Shown one piece after another: positions 9,741 to 17,070 of a stretch of 60,624 nucleotides of DNA. Each line of letters begins with the position of its first letter. Position 1 is the stretch's first letter. The stretch comes from Clostridia bacterium (GTDB lineage: Bacteria > Bacillota > Clostridia > Christensenellales > Borkfalkiaceae). A program made the translations under genes and the position numbers. The stretch lies in NCBI GenBank assembly GCA_017507005.1, contig JAFWBT010000013.1, positions 1-60,624 on the forward strand, in the 5' to 3' direction. A model generated the notes under the pieces. The model did no database searches, had not been told where the DNA came from, and saw nothing but the letters and a program-made list of their open reading frames with translations.

Positions 9741-11177
9741 ATGATTACGGTAATCGGCTTGGGAGTGGAAAAGGGCGATTTGTCCAAACGTGGCGAAGAA
9801 GCAATCGTAAACGCGGCGAAAATAGGCGCGCCGATTGCGGTGCGGACGGCGAAAACGCGTTCTTATGAAACGGTGCTGTCGCTGGGCGTACAGCACGTTT
9901 GTTTGGATAGCGTGTACGAGAGCAGTCGCAATTTTTTAACGCTCGCGAAAAATCTCGCAAAAGCGGTGACGGAGCTGGGCGATAACGCCGTATATCTTGT
10001 GGACGGCGCGGCGATTGAGGATAATTCCGTCAAGGCGCTCATCAAGCGCACGCGTGGCAAAGTGCAGATTATCAACGGCGTGTCCAAGGTGACGGCACTG
10101 GTGCAGACGGCGGGCTTTGTCGGCTGTTCGTATACGGCGGTGTCCGCGTACGAGTTGGCGGAAAAGGCAGGCGCAGGGAATTTGGGTTTGCCGCTCGTTG
10201 CCTACGATTTAGACGATAGGGGTTTGGCAAGCGATATCAAGCTGACGCTTGGGAATTTATTCGGTGAGGAAACGCAGGTGAAGTATCTGCAAGGCGGCAA
10301 GGCGAAAAAGATACCGCTGTACGAGCTGGATAGGCAAAAAACCTACGATTATACGTCGGCGGTGGCGATTGAGGAGATAGATTTGCTGCAAAAACAGCGA
10401 TTTTCGATAGAGGATTTGAAAGAGATTATCGTGCGGCTGAGAAAGCCCGATGGCTGTCCTTGGGACAGGGTGCAGACGAACGAGAGTATTAAAATGTCTG
10501 CCGTGGAAGAGGCGTACGAGCTGGTGGACGCCATCGACGCGGAGGACGACGAGAAGATACAGGAAGAAACGGGGGATATCCTACTGCAAGCGGTGTTCCA
10601 CGCGGTGATGAAAGAGGAAACGGGCGCGTTCGACCTCACCGACGTCTTGACGGGGCTTTGTCAAAAGCTCATCACCCGTCACACGCACGTTTTTGGCGAG
10701 GACAAAGCGAAAGACGCAGGCGGCGCGCTGTCCGTTTGGGAAAAGAACAAGATGGCGGAAAAAGGTCAGGACACCTACGCAAAGGCGGTGAACGACGTGC
10801 CGAAGTGTTTCCCTGCGGCGATGCGCGCGCAAAAAGTGGGCAAACGCGCGGCGAAAGCGGGTATGGATTTTGCCGACGTGAAAGCGGCGGCGGAGCGTTT
10901 ACAGGAAGAATTGCAGGAATTTTTTGCGGCGTATGACAGCGGCAATGCGACGGAGACGGAAAAGGAACTGGGCGACGTGCTGTTTGCGGCGGTGAACGTA
11001 GGGCGCAAGGCGGGCTGTGATTGCGAAAAGGCGTTAAAAGAGAGCGTGGAACGTTTTGCGGCGCGCTTTACCAAGGCGGAGGAGCTGGCGTTGACGGAAA
11101 ACAAGGACGTTACCAAGCTGTCCGAGGCGGAGTGGGACGAATATTACGTACGCGCAAAAGGGGCGTTGAAGAAATAA
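9741..11177 (+). CDS. mazG: YabN-like fusion of tetrapyrrole-methylase domain and MazG NTP pyrophosphohydrolase
   Basis: A 478-residue two-part protein. Residues ~1-220 are a SAM-dependent tetrapyrrole-methylase-like domain (MITVIGLGVEKGDLSKRG, VYLVDGAA). From ~230 on are two MazG units: LKEIIVRLRKPDGCPWDRVQT with the metal-binding EEAYELVDAI and EETGDILLQ motifs, then HVFGEDKAKDAGGALSVWEKNK, and a second degenerate unit with EELQEFFAAYDS and EKELGDVLFA. MazG enzymes hydrolyse NTPs to NMP and pyrophosphate, cleaning the nucleotide pool. This architecture is that of Bacillus YabN, which in many Firmicutes also sits beside a SpoVB/YabM-type flippase, as here. The ribosome site AAGGAG overlaps the upstream stop. 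Confidence 0.93.
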   Translation: MITVIGLGVEKGDLSKRGEEAIVNAAKIGAPIAVRTAKTRSYETVLSLGVQHVCLDSVYESSRNFLTLAKNLAKAVTELGDNAVYLVDGAAIEDNSVKALIKRTRGKVQIINGVSKVTALVQTAGFVGCSYTAVSAYELAEKAGAGNLGLPLVAYDLDDRGLASDIKLTLGNLFGEETQVKYLQGGKAKKIPLYELDRQKTYDYTSAVAIEEIDLLQKQRFSIEDLKEIIVRLRKPDGCPWDRVQTNESIKMSAVEEAYELVDAIDAEDDEKIQEETGDILLQAVFHAVMKEETGAFDLTDVLTGLCQKLITRHTHVFGEDKAKDAGGALSVWEKNKMAEKGQDTYAKAVNDVPKCFPAAMRAQKVGKRAAKAGMDFADVKAAAERLQEELQEFFAAYDSGNATETEKELGDVLFAAVNVGRKAGCDCEKALKESVERFAARFTKAEELALTENKDVTKLSEAEWDEYYVRAKGALKK

Positions 11178-11235
11178 AAAATCGAGCCGTAAAAGGGCGC
11201 GGCGTACGGGTTTTGTTTCGCAATAAAAAGTGAGC

Positions 11236-11253
11236 AAAAATGCAAAAGGAGGG
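11236..11253 (+). repeat. 18-mer AAAAATGCAAAAGGAGGG shared with the GH2 start
   Basis: Identical to 6335-6352. Here it is followed by TACCAGGTATGCG, a variant of the dispersed motif, so that the ATG of dus (11262) is the ATG of the motif. Confidence 0.7.
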
Positions 11254-11261
11254 TACCAGGT

Positions 11262-12200
11262 ATGCGTTTACGTGCGTTAAAGGTAGGGAACGTAACGATA
11301 GAAAACAACGTGTTTTTAGCGCCGCTTGCCGGGTATACGAACTATGCGTTTCGGCGGCTGTGTAAGGGGTATGGCGCGGGGCTGTGCTATACGGAAATGG
11401 TGAGCGCAAAGGGGCTGAAATACGGCAGTGAGAACACGGAAGAGCTGTTGTATACGGACGAAAACGAGGGATTGACGGCGGCGCAGATTTTTGGCAGTGA
11501 CCCTGCGATTTTGCGCGCGGCGTGCGAGCACGAGAAATTGCAGCCTTTCCCTATCGTGGACATCAATATGGGCTGTCCCGTACCCAAGATTTATAAAAAC
11601 GGCGAGGGGAGCGCGCTGCTCGAAAACCCGATTTTGGCGGAAAATATCGTCAAGGAGTGCGTAAAGAGCGGCAAGATTATCACCGTGAAATTCCGTATCG
11701 GCATCAACGGCGATAACTTGATAACGGAAGAATTTGCGCGGCGTATGGAGGGGGCGGGCGCGAGCCTCATCACCATCCACGGCAGGACGAAGGACAAAAT
11801 ATACGCCGGCGACGTTAATTATAGAGAAATCGCCGCGGCAAAGCGCGCGGTGCAAATCCCCGTGATTGCCAACGGCGGTGTGTTCTCGGATACGGATAGC
11901 GTATGGCTGCTAGAGGAGACGGGCGCGGACGGCGTTATGGTGGCGCGCGCGGCATTGTTTGACCCGCAAATTTTTTGCGCTTTGACAAATACGCCGACGG
12001 AAAATCGGCTGGAAATGTTCCAAAAACAATTAAAATGGACGGGGCAGGTATGCGACGAACGCTTTACGACGGTGTTTATGCGGAAGATGGCGGCGTTTTA
12101 CGTAAAGGGCACGCGCGGCGCGGCAGCGTATAAAGAACGGCTGTTCCAAGCGCAGTCCCCCGACGAGATTTTGGCGATTGCCCAAGAGATATGGGGCTGA
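11262..12200 (+). CDS. dusB: tRNA-dihydrouridine synthase, DusB family
   Basis: A 312-residue flavoenzyme that reduces uridine to dihydrouridine in tRNA D-loops. Visible motifs are LAPLAGYTNYAFRRLC (FMN-binding start of the barrel), NMGCPVPKI with the catalytic cysteine, KFRIGIN, ITIHGRTKD, PVIANGGV and GADGVMVARAA near the phosphate-binding end. The length is near the usual 310-330. The gene follows mazG after 84 bases and ends at a strong terminator. One internal stretch (WTGQVCDER, near 12041-12060) is encoded by a partial copy of the dispersed motif without adding length relative to the family. An AGGAGGG ribosome site precedes the ATG. Confidence 0.95.
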   Translation: MRLRALKVGNVTIENNVFLAPLAGYTNYAFRRLCKGYGAGLCYTEMVSAKGLKYGSENTEELLYTDENEGLTAAQIFGSDPAILRAACEHEKLQPFPIVDINMGCPVPKIYKNGEGSALLENPILAENIVKECVKSGKIITVKFRIGINGDNLITEEFARRMEGAGASLITIHGRTKDKIYAGDVNYREIAAAKRAVQIPVIANGGVFSDTDSVWLLEETGADGVMVARAALFDPQIFCALTNTPTENRLEMFQKQLKWTGQVCDERFTTVFMRKMAAFYVKGTRGAAAYKERLFQAQSPDEILAIAQEIWG

Positions 12201-12256
12201 AAAAGACTGCAAAGGGCGATGCAAAAAGCGATATAAAATGATAAAAGGACAATATA

Positions 12257-12284
12257 AAAAGCACTCTCGAAAGAGTGCTTTTTT
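12257..12284 (+). terminator. intrinsic terminator after dus (bidirectional)
   Basis: AAAAGCACTCT, loop CGAA, AGAGTGCTTTTTT. The A-run upstream also allows it to stop transcription of the convergent oxidoreductase gene. Confidence 0.92.
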
Positions 12285-12345
12285 CATTACGTATTTTAAT
12301 TTGAGGCAAAAATCGCTTTGCCTAAACCAACTAAATCACGAAAAA

Positions 12346-13608
12346 TTATTCGTGTACGTACACGAGCGCGCCGCCGTTCAAACGCGAGCGTTCCGCGCAG
12401 ATACCCATAAGATGGCTCTCCACGGACGCTTCCAGCGAGGTCGCCGCCGAGCTGTCGCCGGAAAGGACGTCATACAGCTTGTTCACGAGCCCTGCGTCGC
12501 CGCCGCCGTGGCCGTAGCCTTTTTCCAACAGTTCGGCAAGACTGATTTCTTCTCGGGGTTGCCCGAATTTATGTAAATAGATTTTATTTTCCGCCTCTTC
12601 CAAAACCAGCTCGCCCAGCGTGCCGTGGAAGTGGATACGTCTGCCACCGATTGCCGTAAACGCCGTCATAGTAAGTGTTGCTTTCACGCCGTTTTCAAAG
12701 GTCATTTGTGTTAATTGATGGTCGACAACGTCATTGTCGCAGTGATATACGCATCTGCCATAATCGCCCTCACGGAGCGCCTTTTCCAGCTTTTTCTGCG
12801 TTAAGGGCGCGTTGACGACGATATTCCAAGGCCAACAATCCTCAGGCTTGTCCACGAGCCAACCGTCAATATATTGTTTTTTCGCGCTGTACGCACACTC
12901 GTCTTTCAAAGGACAGTCCATACAACGTTTCGCCGCGTTTTTGGGCGCGTTTTCGCTCTTGAAATACACCAAATCGCCAACAGAGGAGATGCTCTTGCAT
13001 TTCGACTGCGCGTAGAATTGCAACAAATCAAGGTCGTGACAGCACTTTGCGAGAATCATAGGCGCGGCAATTTCGCGATTGCGCCAATTCCCACGCACGT
13101 AGCTGTGCGCTTGGTGCGAAAATCCCACTCTTTCCAGCGCGTTGATAGCCACGAGCCGACCGATAGCGCCACTATGCAACAGCTCCGCCGCTTTCAAAAA
13201 AGCAGGGGCGTAGCGCAGAACGTGACAAACGAGCGCTTTCGTACCCGCCTTTTTCTGCGCGTCCAGCAGTTGTTTGCACTCTTCCTCGTTTTCGGTGAGA
13301 GGTTTTTCCACCATAAGGTTGTAGCCGAGCGCAAAACCTTTCAATGCGTGTTTTACGTGGCAGGTGTCGGGCGTTGCAATCAGCAACAAATCCGCGCGCT
13401 TTTGCGTGAAAAATTCTTCTTCCGTCGTAAAACAATCTTCTTGGGGAACGTTGAAATTTTTGCTGAACCTTTCAATGCGTTCGGGACGGATATCGCAAAG
13501 GGACACGATTTTATAACGGTCGGCGGCGTTATGTATCAGCCAACCGTACGCGTCCGCGCCTCTGCCGCCCAGCCCGATAATCGCAACGGTAAAAATTTTC
13601 TTTTCCAT
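12346..13608 (-). CDS. Gfo/Idh/MocA-family NAD(P)-dependent oxidoreductase
   Basis: A 420-residue protein with an N-terminal Rossmann fold (FTVAIIGLGGRGADAYGWL) and the family's EKP motif in MVEKPLTENEEE. The alpha/beta C-terminal domain contains CMDCPLKDECAYSAKK, a four-cysteine insertion seen in one Gfo/Idh branch that could bind metal. Such enzymes oxidise or epimerise sugars, inositols or sugar derivatives. The ribosome site AAGGAGAAAAAG precedes the ATG at 13608. The AraC regulator lies just upstream on the same strand (152-base gap) and is its likely regulator. The substrate is unknown. Confidence 0.9.
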   Translation of the reverse strand: MEKKIFTVAIIGLGGRGADAYGWLIHNAADRYKIVSLCDIRPERIERFSKNFNVPQEDCFTTEEEFFTQKRADLLLIATPDTCHVKHALKGFALGYNLMVEKPLTENEEECKQLLDAQKKAGTKALVCHVLRYAPAFLKAAELLHSGAIGRLVAINALERVGFSHQAHSYVRGNWRNREIAAPMILAKCCHDLDLLQFYAQSKCKSISSVGDLVYFKSENAPKNAAKRCMDCPLKDECAYSAKKQYIDGWLVDKPEDCWPWNIVVNAPLTQKKLEKALREGDYGRCVYHCDNDVVDHQLTQMTFENGVKATLTMTAFTAIGGRRIHFHGTLGELVLEEAENKIYLHKFGQPREEISLAELLEKGYGHGGGDAGLVNKLYDVLSGDSSAATSLEASVESHLMGICAERSRLNGGALVYVHE

Positions 13609-13695
13609 CTTTTTCTCCTTAAAATCGTAAATTTAATAGAAAATTTTATAAAAACCTTAATGAAAATCGCTCCAAAAGGAACGTTTGACGGCTTT

Positions 13696-13724
13696 ATTAT
13701 AAGTGAAAAACGACACTTCGTCCA
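13696..13724 (-). promoter_or_regulatory. putative promoter of the oxidoreductase gene
   Basis: On the minus strand TATAAT (13701-13696) preceded at 17 nt by TGGACG, a weak -35, as expected for an activator-dependent promoter next to an AraC gene. Confidence 0.5.
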
Positions 13725-13760
13725 ACCAAAAACGGACAGATATATGTCAAAAGTTGAGAT

Positions 13761-14537
13761 TTATTTATTGCGAGGGGATTTTCCGTATTCCTTTTTATAG
13801 GCGCGGTAAAAGGTGTTGGGGCTGTCAAAACCGCAATCGTAGGCGATTTCAAGCACGGAAACGTCGGCGTTCTTTTTCAATCGCAGGTGCGCCTGCCGCG
13901 CCCGTTGACGGTTGACGTAGCTGTTCCAATGCTCGCCTATCTGGCGGTGCAGCAGCCGAGAAAGATGCTCGCGCGAGTACCCGAACACTTTGGCTAATGC
14001 AGACAACGAAACGTCCTCGAAAAGATGTTTTTCGGCGTAAAGCAAAACGTCGCTCACCAACGCGCTTTGGGTGTTTTGGTGGCGGGGTGCAAAGGGCGTG
14101 TTCTTGGCGATAAGCCCCAATAAAATTTCAATCGCGCCGCTGTAAATCGCGTACCTGCCTGCCTCGTTTTGCGTATTTTCCTTGCAAAGCGCGTATAAAG
14201 CTTCCAGCTCTTGAAATCGCTCGAAACGGAAAAACCGCGGTGGAGTTTTGTTGCCAAACGCGGAAAAAATCGGCTCGAAATACTCCTTTGCGCCAAGGAG
14301 CACGAAACACCGATCGTGGGAGAGCGGGGATAGGGAATGTACGGAAAAGCTGTCGCAAAAACAGGCGTCGCCTGCGCGCAGGGTGCGTTTTTCGCCGTCC
14401 ACGATGACGTTGATTTCGCCCTCTTTTACAAAATGCAGCTCGATAGCGCTGTGGAAATGCGGTGTCGTTTCCACCTTATCGCGCAGATGAAAATAAAAAT
14501 AATCCTTGCCCTCGGCAGGCAGTTCGTAAAAACTCAT
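13761..14537 (-). CDS. AraC-family transcriptional regulator with N-terminal cupin
   Basis: A 258-residue regulator. Residues ~1-100 form a cupin-like sensor (PHFHSAIELHFVKEGEINVIVDGE...LRAGDACFCDSFSVHSL). The last ~95 residues hold two helix-turn-helix units: VSLSALAKVFGYSREHLSRLLHRQ, then VLEIAYDCGFDSPNTFYRAYKKEYGKSP, the AraC signature. The ATG at 14537 is preferred to an upstream GTG (14546) because that GTG is part of the ribosome site GAGGTG. The sensor type suggests a sugar or small-molecule ligand. It sits upstream of, and in line with, the Gfo/Idh oxidoreductase. A motif variant GGCAGGTACGCGATT lies in its coding strand near 14147-14163, encoding AGRYAI. Confidence 0.92.
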   Translation of the reverse strand: MSFYELPAEGKDYFYFHLRDKVETTPHFHSAIELHFVKEGEINVIVDGEKRTLRAGDACFCDSFSVHSLSPLSHDRCFVLLGAKEYFEPIFSAFGNKTPPRFFRFERFQELEALYALCKENTQNEAGRYAIYSGAIEILLGLIAKNTPFAPRHQNTQSALVSDVLLYAEKHLFEDVSLSALAKVFGYSREHLSRLLHRQIGEHWNSYVNRQRARQAHLRLKKNADVSVLEIAYDCGFDSPNTFYRAYKKEYGKSPRNK

Positions 14538-14555
14538 ACGGTTCACCTCGCTTTT

Positions 14556-14584
14556 AGTATAGCACGGATAAAAAAAGATGTCAA
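14556..14584 (-). promoter_or_regulatory. SigA-type promoter of the AraC gene
   Basis: On the minus strand: perfect TTGACA (14584-14579), 17-nt spacer, TATACT (14561-14556). Confidence 0.88.
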
Positions 14585-14792
14585 TAATTGATAAAAAGAA
14601 AAAGTGAAAAAGGATAAAAACAAGCCTACGCCAAGACCAAAGAAAATAAAAAAGCGAAAAGAAAAAGTCGGCGTTTTGTTTTTTAGGGATAAAACACGCG
14701 ATTTTTTTGCGTGCGTATTATCACTCGGCGGAGCGTAAATATCGCTAATAAGGGCAAAAAGAGAGGCTGATTTTAAAGATTTTTATAAAAAG

Positions 14793-14801
14793 TGTGGATA
14801 A
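14793..14801 (-). promoter_or_regulatory. DnaA box (TTATCCACA on minus strand)
   Basis: TGTGGATAA on the + strand is the exact complement of the consensus DnaA box, about 40 bases upstream of the gyrB -35. Confidence 0.55.
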
Positions 14802-14836
14802 AAAAGGAAAAGATTGAAAAAATTTTCGTCAAACGC

Positions 14837-14865
14837 TGTACTTTTCTATTTTTTTATGGTATAAT
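14837..14865 (+). promoter_or_regulatory. gyrB promoter
   Basis: TATAAT (14860-14865) with a weak -35 TGTACT at 17 nt, 68 bases before the start codon. The second DnaA box (14868-14876) falls on the expected transcription start. Confidence 0.7.
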
Positions 14866-14867
14866 AA

Positions 14868-14876
14868 TGTGGATAA
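14868..14876 (-). promoter_or_regulatory. DnaA box (TTATCCACA on minus strand)
   Basis: Second exact TGTGGATAA, directly after the gyrB -10 hexamer, where a bound protein would block initiation. Confidence 0.55.
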
Positions 14877-14933
14877 GTGGTTTTCCCTTTTTATAAAAAA
14901 GGGAAGTGCGAAAAAATCAGGAGGCAAGACAAC

Positions 14934-16847
14934 ATGGCGGAAAGAGTAGAAGCGGAATACGGCGCCGAGCAAATACAGGTGCTTGACGGGCTGGAACACA
15001 TCAGAAAACGTCCGGGTATGTATATTTCTTCCACCGACGCAAAGGGGCTGCATCACCTCGTACACGAGGTTGTGGACAACTCCATTGACGAAGCGTTGGC
15101 GGGGTATTGTACGCACATTGAGGTAACGATTAACGACGACGGCAGCTGTACGGTGCAGGACAACGGGCGCGGTATCCCTACGGATATTCATCCAAAAGAG
15201 GGGATTTCGACGTTGGAGGTCGTTTTCACCAAGGTAAACGCAGGCGGTAAGTTTGGCGGCGATTCGGGGTACAAGGTATCCAGCGGCTTGCACGGCGTCG
15301 GCGTAAAGGCGGTGAACGCCCTTTCCGAGTGGTTGGAGGCGGAGGTTCGTCACGAGGGTAAGATTTTTAAACAAATCTACAACCGCGGTGTGCCTCAGCG
15401 CGACGTGCAGGTGATTGGCGAATCGGACGAAATGGGTACGAAAGTAACCTTCCTGCCCGACGCGGATATTTTTGAAACAACTATCTTTAATTACGATACG
15501 CTCAAAGGCCGTTTGCGCGAGCTGGCGTATTTGAATAAAGGTTTGCGTATCACCCTCGAGGATACGAGAAAAGGGCAAGAACAAAAGGATTCGTTCTGCT
15601 ACGAGGGGGGTATTTGTTCGTTCGTTGAAGAGCTGAACAAGAACCGTGAAGAAGTGTTGTTCCCTGCGCCCGTCTATTTTGAAGAACAGGACGGCGATAC
15701 GGTGTGCGAAGTGGCGATTCAGTATAACGAATCGTATAACGAAGTCATTTACAGCTACGCGAACAATGTCAACACGATTGACGGCGGTACGCACGTAGAG
15801 GGCTTGAAAATGGCGCTCACCAAGGTCATCAACGACGCGGGTAAAAAGCTGAATATATTAAAAGAAAGCGATAAATTGACGGGTGAGGACGTGCGTGAGG
15901 GTATCACGGCAGTCGTATCCGTAAAGCTCGTCAACGCGCAGTTTGAATCGCAGACGAAGGACAAGCTGAACAACAGCACGATTCGTACGTTCGTCAACAA
16001 ATGCGTTTCCGAGCATATGGCGACGTTCTTGGAAGAGAACCCCAGCGTAACGAAAGACCTCGTTCTGCGTTGTATCACGGCGCAAAAGGCGCGTGACGCG
16101 GCAAGAAGCGCGAGAGAACTGACGAGAAGAAAGGGCGTTTTGGGCAGCACGACGTTGCCTGGTAAGCTCGCCGATTGTTCGGACAAGCGTAGCGAACTTT
16201 GCGAAATTTATATCGTAGAGGGGGACTCGGCAGGCGGTACGGCAAAGCAGGGGCGTGATAGACGTTTCCAGGCGATATTGCCCTTGCGCGGTAAGATTTT
16301 GAACGTAGAAAAGGTACGTTTAAACCGCGTACTCGAAAACGAAGAAATCAAATCCATGATTACGGCGTTCGGCTGTGGTATTTTGGACGATTTCGACGAG
16401 AGCAAGCTCAGATACGACAGAATTATATCCATGACCGATGCCGACGTAGACGGCGCGCATATTCGTATTTTGTTGTATACGTTCTTGTTCCGTTATATGC
16501 GTCCTTTGATTGAACACGGACACGTATACGCAGCGAAGCCGCCCCTTTATAAGGCGAGCCTGAAAGGGAACGTCGATTATCTGTATTCGGAAGAAGAAAA
16601 GCTGGAATACGATAGAAACGCGACGGGTAAAGTGGAATATCAGAGATATAAAGGTCTTGGTGAAATGAGTACGGAACAGCTGTGGGATACGACGATGAAC
16701 CCCGCAACGCGTACCTTAATCCGCGTGACCATGCAGGACGCGGCGGAAGCTGACCAGATGTTTACGATGCTGATGGGTGAAAATCCCGAGCTGAGAAGAA
16801 AGTTTATCGAAGAGAACGCGTCGCTCGTGACCGACCTCGACGTATAA
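14934..16847 (+). CDS. gyrB: DNA gyrase subunit B
   Basis: A 637-residue ATPase subunit of gyrase, which introduces negative supercoils. The GHKL ATPase domain shows HLVHEVVDNSIDEALAG (Mg-binding Asn), DNGRGIP and GLHGVGVKAVNALS. The transducer domain follows, then the TOPRIM domain with Glu429 in IVEGDSAGG, PLRGKILNVEK and DADVDGAHI. The C terminus ends in the usual GEMSTEQLWDTT...TDLDV. The start at 14934 has the ribosome site CAGGAGG; the longer frame from 14877 overlaps the promoter. gyrA follows after a 223-base hairpin array. ParE is an alternative, but the adjacency to a gyrA with GyrA-type CTD motifs supports GyrB. Confidence 0.97.
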   Translation: MAERVEAEYGAEQIQVLDGLEHIRKRPGMYISSTDAKGLHHLVHEVVDNSIDEALAGYCTHIEVTINDDGSCTVQDNGRGIPTDIHPKEGISTLEVVFTKVNAGGKFGGDSGYKVSSGLHGVGVKAVNALSEWLEAEVRHEGKIFKQIYNRGVPQRDVQVIGESDEMGTKVTFLPDADIFETTIFNYDTLKGRLRELAYLNKGLRITLEDTRKGQEQKDSFCYEGGICSFVEELNKNREEVLFPAPVYFEEQDGDTVCEVAIQYNESYNEVIYSYANNVNTIDGGTHVEGLKMALTKVINDAGKKLNILKESDKLTGEDVREGITAVVSVKLVNAQFESQTKDKLNNSTIRTFVNKCVSEHMATFLEENPSVTKDLVLRCITAQKARDAARSARELTRRKGVLGSTTLPGKLADCSDKRSELCEIYIVEGDSAGGTAKQGRDRRFQAILPLRGKILNVEKVRLNRVLENEEIKSMITAFGCGILDDFDESKLRYDRIISMTDADVDGAHIRILLYTFLFRYMRPLIEHGHVYAAKPPLYKASLKGNVDYLYSEEEKLEYDRNATGKVEYQRYKGLGEMSTEQLWDTTMNPATRTLIRVTMQDAAEADQMFTMLMGENPELRRKFIEENASLVTDLDV

Positions 16848-16863
16848 GGAGATAAAGCGAATT

Positions 16864-17042
16864 GCCCAAAGGGCGTGAACTGCAATCGTATTTGCGTGAA
16901 TTGCGTTTTTCAAACGCGTGAATTGCAAGGCTGTGCCTTGCGGTATGAAAATATTACGACGACGGCAGCAACGCTGCCATTTACGAAAACAAAGTTTTCA
17001 ATTCGCGGAGCGGTAGCGAGAATCCACGAAAGCAAAGCTTTC
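16864..17042 (+). repeat. array of small stem-loops between gyrB and gyrA
   Basis: At least seven hairpins stand in a row: GCCC/GGGC (16864-16874), GCAA/TTGC (16882-16895), GCGTTT/AAACGC (16903-16917), GCAAGGC/GCCTTGC (16925-16941), GGCAGC/GCTGCC (16964-16978), GAAAAC/GTTTTC (16985-16999) and GAAAGC/GCTTTC (17028-17042). All but the second have three-base loops. The stems differ in sequence but keep the same architecture. The first four are spaced about 20 bases apart and joined by CGTGAACTGC or CGTGAATTGC. There is no T-run, so these are not ordinary terminators. They would lie in the gyrB-gyrA transcript. Confidence 0.8.
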
Positions 17043-17070
17043 AATTCATTCGACTGATAAGGAGATAATC

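Larger units (their letters stand above)
14538..14933. other. gyrB upstream region between divergent genes
   Basis: An AT-rich 396-base gap. It holds the araC promoter on the minus strand, two perfect DnaA-box sequences and the gyrB promoter. No ORF with a ribosome site was seen. Confidence 0.7.

Noticed and set aside
16875-17057. 60-codon ORF across the gyrB-gyrA gap
   Set aside because: It crosses the hairpin array, has no ribosome site and its composition follows the stem-loops.
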